DNA of 5,379 nt, taken from NCBI GenBank assembly GCA_003557125.1, contig PWPN01000087.1, forward strand, positions 1 to 5,379, written 5' to 3'. The position numbers were made by a program, and so were the translations under genes. Below, piece by piece: positions 1 to 4,385 of this stretch; position 1 is the stretch's first letter; every line of letters starts with the position of its first letter. The stretch comes from Phycisphaerae bacterium. GTDB lineage: Bacteria; Planctomycetota; Phycisphaerae; UBA1845; PWPN01. The notes under the pieces are model-generated. The model saw nothing but the letters and a program-made list of their open reading frames with translations, did not search any database and was not told the DNA's origin.

Positions 1-94
1 AAGCCGCCAGTGGCACCCATTCGTGTATTCGTACGATGACAGCAGGACCGCTCCCTCACGGTCGCGGCTCGGATGACGGCCTCACCAGGGTGGT

Positions 95-111
95 ACGGGC
101 GTCTCGCCCGT
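95..111 (-). terminator. Possible terminator hairpin downstream of ribBA
   Basis: A perfect 7-bp inverted repeat, ACGGGCG and CGCCCGT separated by 3 bases, begins 18 bases beyond the ribBA stop codon on the minus strand. It would form a stable GC-rich stem with a trinucleotide loop, which fits transcript ending. No T-run follows on the minus strand, so it is not a canonical intrinsic terminator. It could instead protect the 3' end of the message or be incidental in GC-rich DNA. Confidence 0.4.
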
Positions 112-129
112 CGAGGTGCGTCGTTTCGT

Positions 130-1365
130 TTAGAGGATATGCCCGAGTTTCTGTTTTTTGGTAGTCAGGTAGAACAGGTTGCACTCGTTGGGCGGCACGC
201 AGATCGGCACCTGTTCGACGACTTTGAGGCCGTAGACTTCGAGACGACTCACTTTTTTGGGGTTGTTGGTCAGCACGCGGATTTCGCGCAGGCCGAGCTC
301 CCGCAGGATCTGGGCCCCGAGGCCATAGTCGCGTTTGTCGGGCGGGAAGCCGAGTTCCGTGTTGGCTTCGACCGTGTCCATTCCCGCCTCCTGGAGCGCG
401 TAGGCTTTGAGTTTGTTGTGCAGGCCGATACCGCGCCCTTCCTGGCGCAGGTAGATGATCGCTCCGCGTCCCTCGGCCTGGATTCGGCACATCGCGTCAC
501 GGAGCTGTTCGCCGCAGTCGCAACGCAGCGAGCCGAGAACGTCACCGGTCATGCATTCGGAATGCACGCGGACGAGTACCGGATCCTCGACCGGGATCGT
601 TTTTCCTTCGGCATCGCGGTCGCCCACCCCGCCGCAGCAGATGGCCAAGTGCGGTTCGGGATCGACCATCGATTCGTAGGCATGCAGCGTAAAGTTGCCG
701 TAGCGTGTGGGCATTTGCACGCTGTGGAGTCGTTTGACGAGCGGCTCGCGTTGATGGCGGTACTCGATGAGGTCGGCGATCGTGCACATTTTGATGTCGT
801 GCCGGCGGGAGAATTCGGTCAGTTCCGGCACACGGGCCATGGTCCCGTCTTCGTTCATGATCTCGATGAGCGCACCGACGGGCTGCAAGCCGGAAAGGGC
901 CAGCAGATCGGCTGTGCCCTCGGTCTGACCGGCCCGGACGAGGACTCCTCCGGGGCAGGCCATGAGCGGGTTGATGTGCCCGGGTCGCAGGAAATCGTCC
1001 CATCGGGCCTGCGGGTCGGCCAGGCGACGGATCGTCGCGGCACGGTCCTGGGACGATACGCCCGTGGTCACCCCGAACTTGGCGTGCGCGTCGACGGTCA
1101 CCGTGAAGGCCGTCTGGAGCGTGGCCGTGTTGTCCGTGGTCTGCGGCGACAAATGCAGCTCCTGGCAGCGCGTTTTCTGAAGCGCGACGCACAAGACGCC
1201 CCGGGCGTACTGGAGCATGAAGTTGACCTGATCGGGTGTAATCGTCTCAGCCGCGCAGACGAGATCCCCCTCGTTCTCGCGGTATTCGTCGTCGACCAGA
1301 ACGATGAATCGACCGGCTTTCAGCTCGGCGATGGCTTCGGGTATGGTGCAAAACGGGCTCGACAT
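130..1365 (-). CDS. ribBA: Bifunctional 3,4-dihydroxy-2-butanone-4-phosphate synthase / GTP cyclohydrolase II (RibBA)
   Basis: This 411-residue cytosolic enzyme should start riboflavin synthesis by both branches: ribulose 5-phosphate to dihydroxybutanone phosphate (RibB half, about residues 5-205) and GTP to the diaminopyrimidine precursor (RibA half, about 210-405). RibB signatures are DDEYRENEGD (25-34), GVTTG (98-102), RPGHINP (127-133), Glu168 and NEDGTMAR (171-178). The RibA half has the zinc cysteines Cys271, Cys282 and Cys284 (SECMTGD...RCDC), RQEGRGIGL (307-315) and DKRDYGLGA (343-351). Length is typical of fused RibBA. The ATG at 1365 was chosen because homology begins there and AAAAAGGAA lies 11 bases upstream; the reading frame stays open for 125 more codons upstream, but that stretch is not family-like. 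The oddity is GQTEG (146-150): Gln147 replaces the metal-binding His of the usual GHTE motif (His153 in E. coli RibB), so the RibB activity is less certain than the RibA activity. Confidence 0.96.
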   Translation of the reverse strand: MSSPFCTIPEAIAELKAGRFIVLVDDEYRENEGDLVCAAETITPDQVNFMLQYARGVLCVALQKTRCQELHLSPQTTDNTATLQTAFTVTVDAHAKFGVTTGVSSQDRAATIRRLADPQARWDDFLRPGHINPLMACPGGVLVRAGQTEGTADLLALSGLQPVGALIEIMNEDGTMARVPELTEFSRRHDIKMCTIADLIEYRHQREPLVKRLHSVQMPTRYGNFTLHAYESMVDPEPHLAICCGGVGDRDAEGKTIPVEDPVLVRVHSECMTGDVLGSLRCDCGEQLRDAMCRIQAEGRGAIIYLRQEGRGIGLHNKLKAYALQEAGMDTVEANTELGFPPDKRDYGLGAQILRELGLREIRVLTNNPKKVSRLEVYGLKVVEQVPICVPPNECNLFYLTTKKQKLGHIL

Positions 1366-1431
1366 CGTATTTCGTGTTCCTTTTTCATGTTCCGCGGGCG
1401 GCTCGTGGGTAAGGGTCGCGCGGGTCTTATT

Positions 1432-1460
1432 ATTGTACGTCTTCGGGCCGACCAGGTACA
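1432..1460 (-). promoter_or_regulatory. Candidate ribBA promoter
   Basis: On the minus strand a TACAAT hexamer (1437-1432, five of six matches to TATAAT) lies about 67 bases upstream of the ribBA start codon. At 17 bases further upstream is only a weak -35 match, TGTACC (1460-1455). The AT-rich patch stands out in GC-rich DNA. The plus strand carries TATTAT at 1428-1433 in the same patch, so it might serve both divergent genes, but no good -35 accompanies that one. The call rests on hexamer matching alone. Confidence 0.3.
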
Positions 1461-1492
1461 GCCGAGCCCGCAGCTGTGATGGGGGGCTCGGC
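1461..1492. repeat. Perfect 9-bp inverted repeat in the divergent spacer
   Basis: GCCGAGCCC (1461-1469) and its exact complement GGGCTCGGC (1484-1492) flank a 14-base gap, between the divergent ribBA and xylose-isomerase-like genes. It sits just upstream of the candidate ribBA -35, so it could be an operator, or a hairpin in the leader of the plus-strand gene. CGGCCC (1489-1494) can alternatively pair with GGGCCG at 1445-1450 or at 1507-1512, so the arms have competing partners. No regulator is encoded in the window. Confidence 0.45.
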
Positions 1493-1582
1493 CCCTTGTC
1501 CCGTCCGGGCCGATGGGGTAACGTGCCCGCGTCGTAGGTGGTCGCTCGATTTCGGAATTTCTTAAGCGGGAAAGGGACTATC

Positions 1583-2641
1583 GTGGCACGATTGAAACGC
1601 CAGCGCGGGCGACGGTACTGCTTTTCGTTCGGCCCCTGGAACATCAGCGAGGGGGCGGACCCCTTCGGGCCCCCGGCTCGAAAACCCATCCCGTTCGCCA
1701 AAAAACTGAAGATGTACAAGAAGATGGGGTTCGACGGCATTCAGTTTCACGACGATGACGCCGTCCCCGATCTCGACGCGCTCTCGACGCAGGCGGTCGG
1801 CAAGCGTGCCGCCCAGCTCGGTAAGATTCTCGATGACGAGGGGCTCGTCCCCGAGTTCGTCGCGCCGCGCCTCTGGGAAAATCCCAAGACGATCGACGGC
1901 GGATTCACCGCCAACAGCGCCTCCGCCCGGCGGTACGCCCTGGATCGTGCCCGGCTGACGGTCGACATCGCCGTCGAACTCGGCACGCGGAACGTCGTCC
2001 TCTGGTTGGCCCGGGAAGGGACCTACCTGCGCGAAGCTAAAAATGCACGGGAAGCCCACGATCGGCTGCTTCACGCCATCAATACGATACTCGGCCATCA
2101 CCCGGAGATCCGCGTGCTCATCGAGCCCAAGCCCAACGAGCCGATGGATCACGCCTACCTCCCGACGATCGGCCATGCGATCGCGATGGCCTACCGTTCC
2201 GACGACCCCACCCGGGTCGGAGGCCTCATCGAGACGGCCCACGCCGTGCTGGCGGGGCTCGATCCGTCCGACGAGATGGCCTTCGCGCTGCACCACGGCA
2301 AGCTCTGGAGCGTGCACCTGAACGATCAGAACGGCCTGAAGTACGACCAGGACCGCAACTTCGCAGCCGTCGATCTGCGACGGGCCTTCAACCAGGTGCG
2401 CGTGCTCGAAGAGGCCGGCTACGGCCAGGACGGAGAAATGATCGGCCTCGACGTCAAAACGTTCCGCACGCAGAAGCTGACCGATTCGACGGCACACCTG
2501 GTCAACAGCAAACGGTTCTTCGAGCTGCTCGTCGAGAAAGTCCGGACGTTCAACCGCAAAAAAGAGGCCCAACTGATCGCCGACTGCAATTACGAAGGGC
2601 TCGAGCGAATGGTGATCGAGCATCTTCTCGGCGCCCGATGA
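1583..2641 (+). CDS. Xylose-isomerase-like TIM-barrel sugar isomerase
   Basis: The 352-residue product resembles the short (actinobacterial-type) D-xylose isomerases that interconvert aldose and ketose with two divalent metals. Residues equivalent to known active-site positions are Trp19, Phe28 (DPFG), His56 and Asp59 (FHDDD), Trp141, Glu181 and Lys183 (IEPKPNEP), Glu217 and His220 (IETAH), Asp255 and Asp257 (KYDQD), and Asp290 with Lys292 (LDVK). GGFTAN (106-111) and the end EHLLGAR are also family-like. It is about 35 residues shorter than typical relatives, mostly in the C-terminal tail that contacts the neighbouring subunit. The metal ligand Asp245 of xylose isomerase is His245 here, so the true substrate may differ and no xylA symbol is given. 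The GTG at 1583 was chosen because AAAGGGA precedes it closely and the family N-terminus begins there; a GTG at 1538 would add 15 residues but lacks a ribosome site. Confidence 0.85.
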   Translation: MARLKRQRGRRYCFSFGPWNISEGADPFGPPARKPIPFAKKLKMYKKMGFDGIQFHDDDAVPDLDALSTQAVGKRAAQLGKILDDEGLVPEFVAPRLWENPKTIDGGFTANSASARRYALDRARLTVDIAVELGTRNVVLWLAREGTYLREAKNAREAHDRLLHAINTILGHHPEIRVLIEPKPNEPMDHAYLPTIGHAIAMAYRSDDPTRVGGLIETAHAVLAGLDPSDEMAFALHHGKLWSVHLNDQNGLKYDQDRNFAAVDLRRAFNQVRVLEEAGYGQDGEMIGLDVKTFRTQKLTDSTAHLVNSKRFFELLVEKVRTFNRKKEAQLIADCNYEGLERMVIEHLLGAR

Positions 2642-2658
2642 CGAGGCGCGGCGCCTCG
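2642..2658 (+). terminator. Possible terminator hairpin after the isomerase gene
   Basis: Directly after the TGA stop, CGAGGCG and CGCCTCG are separated by three bases and form a perfect 7-bp GC-rich stem. There is no downstream T-run, so it may be a weak, factor-dependent or 3'-stabilising structure rather than a canonical terminator. A transcription end is plausible here because a separate promoter candidate for the nqr genes follows within 60 bases. Confidence 0.4.
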
Positions 2659-2701
2659 GTGCCGGGACGGCTCTTCGATCGGATCGGTTCCGCAGCCACC
2701 C

Positions 2702-2716
2702 TCAAGCCCGGCTTGA
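2702..2716. repeat. Dyad overlapping the candidate nqr -35 box
   Basis: TCAAGC (2702-2707) and GCTTGA (2711-2716) form a perfect inverted repeat around CCG. Its right arm overlaps the -35 hexamer TTGATG (2713-2718). A dyad in that place is where a dimeric regulator could block or recruit RNA polymerase. That it binds protein is inference; as RNA it would only form a 6-bp hairpin. Confidence 0.35.
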
Positions 2717-2741
2717 TGAGCCGGTAGCGTTGGCGTATGAT
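2713..2741 (+). promoter_or_regulatory. Candidate sigma-70-type promoter of the nqr operon
   Basis: TTGATG (2713-2718, four of six matches to TTGACA, including TTGA) and TATGAT (2736-2741, five of six matches to TATAAT) are separated by exactly 17 bases. This is the best promoter match seen in the window and lies upstream of nqrA in the same orientation. Transcription would start near 2748, leaving an untranslated leader of about 258 bases. Confidence 0.5.
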
Positions 2742-2758
2742 GGGCTCGTGAAATAAGT

Positions 2759-2776
2759 TACGAATAGTACGAATAG
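2759..2776 (+). repeat. Tandem duplication of TACGAATAG
   Basis: Two perfect adjacent copies of the nonamer TACGAATAG occupy 2759-2767 and 2768-2776, about 20 bases downstream of the candidate -10 box. A related paired motif, ATTCGT-GT-ATTCGT, occurs on the plus strand at 19-32, i.e. the same ACGAAT core in the opposite orientation. It might be a protein-binding site or a short intergenic repeat. Confidence 0.6.
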
Positions 2777-2783
2777 CGCGCAG

Positions 2784-2811
2784 CCAGGCCGATCGGACGT
2801 GTCGGCCTTGG
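2784..2811 (+). repeat. Leader hairpin
   Basis: CCAGGCCGA (2784-2792) can pair with TCGGCCTTGG (2802-2811) around a nine-base loop, with one bulged base in the 3' arm. It is the longest pairing I found in the region ahead of nqrA. No T-run follows, so it does not look like an attenuator terminator. Confidence 0.35.
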
Positions 2812-2982
2812 AACCACGCCTGTGACGGGCGACATTCCTGGGGATGCTTCGAGGGACGCCGTAGCAGACGAGAGGCATCGCACAACCGGCTGGGGGGCTC
2901 GTCCACAGCCAAGCGAAGCTTGCAGCAGCGGATAGAAACCTGTTTCCGGATAGGGGCTGAGGGCGGGTCAAGGGGCCCGGCA

Positions 2983-2996
2983 GGCCTACGGAGGTC
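2983..2996 (+). promoter_or_regulatory. nqrA ribosome binding site within a possible weak stem
   Basis: GGAGG (2990-2994) lies 11 bases before the nqrA ATG, a rather long spacing; AAGG (2999-3002) is closer but weaker. The bases GGCCT (2983-2987) can pair with AGGTC (2992-2996), which would cover part of the ribosome site. A competing helix between GGCC at 2974-2977 and GGCC at 2983-2986 would free it. Both stems are short, so control of translation is only a possibility. Confidence 0.4.
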
Positions 2997-3005
2997 GTAA
3001 GGCAG

Positions 3006-4385
3006 ATGGGATGGCATCGGATCACCAGGGGGTTGGACCTCCCGATCGGAGGCGCGCCCGCACCGACGATTGAACCGGCACAGCCCGTCTCGCGGGTCGC
3101 GCTGCTCGGTGGGGACTATATCAACATGCGGCCGACGTTCGCGGTCGAGGTCGGTGAGCAGGTTCAGCGAGGCCAACTCCTCTTCGAAGACAAGAAGACG
3201 CCCGGCGTCCGTTATACGTCGCCCGGCCAGGGGCGCGTCCTGGGAATCCATCGCGGCGAGCGCCGCGCGTTCCTGTCGATCGTCATCGAGCTGGACGAGG
3301 CTGAGCGCAGCCCGACGCTGGATGCCGGAGAGCAGGTCTCCTTCGCGTCCTTCACCAGCAAGAACCCGCAACAGCTTACGGGCGATGAGATTCGGGCGCT
3401 GCTCGTCGAGTCGGGCTTATGGACGTCGCTCCGCGAACGGCCCTTCGGCCATGTGCCTTCGCCGGAAACCAAGCCGCGTTCCATCTTCGTGACCGCGATG
3501 GACACGAATCCGCTCGCACCGCCCGTGGATCACGTTCTCAAAGGTAAAGAGCAGGATTTCCGCATCGGTCTTCAATGCCTTGCGAAGCTGACCGACGGGC
3601 CGACCTTCGTCTGCACGGCGCCCAACGGCAATGTGCCGGTTGAGGAGCGTAACGGCATTCGCCATGAGGTCTTCGAGGGGCCTCATCCTGCCGGCACGCC
3701 GGGCGTTCACATCCACACGCTCGATCCGGTCTGCCGGACCAAATGCGTGTGGTATGTGAATTATCAGGACGTGGCGGCTGTGGGCCGACTCATGCGCGAA
3801 GGCGTGCTCGATATCGAGCGGGTCATCGCGCTGGCGGGGCCGGCCGTCCAACGGCCGAGGCTATTGCGGACGCGTCTCGGCACGTCCCTCGACATGCTGG
3901 CAGATGGGCAACTCGAAGCCGGTGACGTCCGGGTTCTTTCCGGATCGGTGCTGTCGGGCGTCCAGGCCATGGGCGACGAGCTGGGCTATCTGGGCCGTTA
4001 CCATCACCAGGTCACGGCGCTTCATGAAGGATACGAGCGGGAATTCATGGCGTGGACGATGCCGGGCCGTAATGTCTATTCGGTGACGCGCGCGTTCCTG
4101 TCAGCCTTCCTGCCGAAACCGGATCTCAAGTTTACCACGACGACGCACGGCGGGGACCGGGCGATCGTTCCGATCGGCTCCTATGAAAAAGTGATGCCGA
4201 TGGACATCGAGCCTACGTATCTTCTCCGCAGCCTCGTATCGCGCGATGTCGAACAGGCCGAGCTGCTCGGAGCGCTGGAGCTCGAGGAGGAAGACGTCGC
4301 GCTGTGCTCTTTGGTCTGTGCGGGGAAGACGGACTTCGGGCCGATCCTGCGGGAGAACCTCACCACCTTGGAGAAGGAAGGCTGA
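3006..4385 (+). CDS. nqrA: Na+-translocating NADH:quinone reductase subunit A (NqrA)
   Basis: NqrA is the large peripheral subunit of the membrane Na+-NQR complex, which passes electrons from NADH to quinone and exports Na+. The 459 residues match the family along their length, against about 446 in Vibrio. Visible landmarks are GLDLPIGG (9-16), MRPTF (41-45), LFEDKKTPGV (59-68), VTAMDTNPLA (162-171), EGPHPAGTPG (224-233), NYQDV (252-256), LAGPAV (276-281), SGSVLSG (312-318), YLGRYHHQV (328-336), MPGRN (352-356), FTTTTHGGDR (376-385) and the end LEKEG. An RnfC assignment is excluded because the CxxCxxC ferredoxin-type motifs are absent. The ATG at 3006 places GLDLPI where the family has it. 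The extra length lies mainly around residues 96-110. An unusual CxxxC (Cys243, Cys247) follows the family HxH (235-237). It is the first gene of the operon and overlaps nqrB. Confidence 0.97.
   Translation: MGWHRITRGLDLPIGGAPAPTIEPAQPVSRVALLGGDYINMRPTFAVEVGEQVQRGQLLFEDKKTPGVRYTSPGQGRVLGIHRGERRAFLSIVIELDEAERSPTLDAGEQVSFASFTSKNPQQLTGDEIRALLVESGLWTSLRERPFGHVPSPETKPRSIFVTAMDTNPLAPPVDHVLKGKEQDFRIGLQCLAKLTDGPTFVCTAPNGNVPVEERNGIRHEVFEGPHPAGTPGVHIHTLDPVCRTKCVWYVNYQDVAAVGRLMREGVLDIERVIALAGPAVQRPRLLRTRLGTSLDMLADGQLEAGDVRVLSGSVLSGVQAMGDELGYLGRYHHQVTALHEGYEREFMAWTMPGRNVYSVTRAFLSAFLPKPDLKFTTTTHGGDRAIVPIGSYEKVMPMDIEPTYLLRSLVSRDVEQAELLGALELEEEDVALCSLVCAGKTDFGPILRENLTTLEKEG

Larger units (their letters stand above)
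2748..3005 (+). other. Non-coding stretch: probable long structured leader of the nqr operon
   Basis: Positions 2642-3005 (364 bases) hold no convincing gene. After the promoter candidate, this part contains a 9-base tandem repeat (2759-2776), a long hairpin (2784-2811, CCAGGCCGA against TCGGCCTTGG with one bulge), a small CAAGC-GAA-GCTTG hairpin (2910-2922) and a weak stem that includes the ribosome site (2983-2996). A six-codon ATG frame at 2844-2864 has no clear ribosome site and is not called. I do not recognise a known riboswitch class here. Whether it is a regulatory leader or simply a spacer cannot be settled from one sequence. Confidence 0.35.

Noticed and set aside
73..1479. Long plus-strand open frame (468 codons) opposite ribBA
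   Set aside because: It lies antisense to a clearly conserved gene, resembles no family I know, and is expected from the codon pattern of GC-rich DNA.
1366..1582. FMN riboswitch upstream of ribBA
   Set aside because: I looked on the minus strand for the conserved core, including the GGTGAAATTCCC-like segment, and did not find it.
1366..1740. N-terminal extension of RibBA to 536 residues
   Set aside because: The extra 125 residues are rich in Pro, Arg and Gly, do not resemble any domain, and overlap the divergent isomerase gene; homology and the ribosome site both point to 1365.
1562..2623. Minus-strand open frame (353 codons) opposite the isomerase gene
   Set aside because: It mirrors the real gene on the other strand and shows no recognisable domain.
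2844..2864. Six-codon upstream open frame in the nqr leader
   Set aside because: It has no convincing ribosome site and such short frames arise easily by chance.
2550..3371. Minus-strand open frame (273 codons) across the 2642-3005 spacer
   Set aside because: Its ends are antisense to the isomerase gene and nqrA, its middle is low-complexity Arg/Pro-rich sequence with no known motif, and the opposite strand carries the promoter-like signals.
3006..4385. RnfC instead of NqrA
   Set aside because: Both families share a related N-terminal fold, but the RnfC cysteine clusters for iron-sulfur centres are absent and NqrA-specific motifs run the full length; NqrB follows directly.
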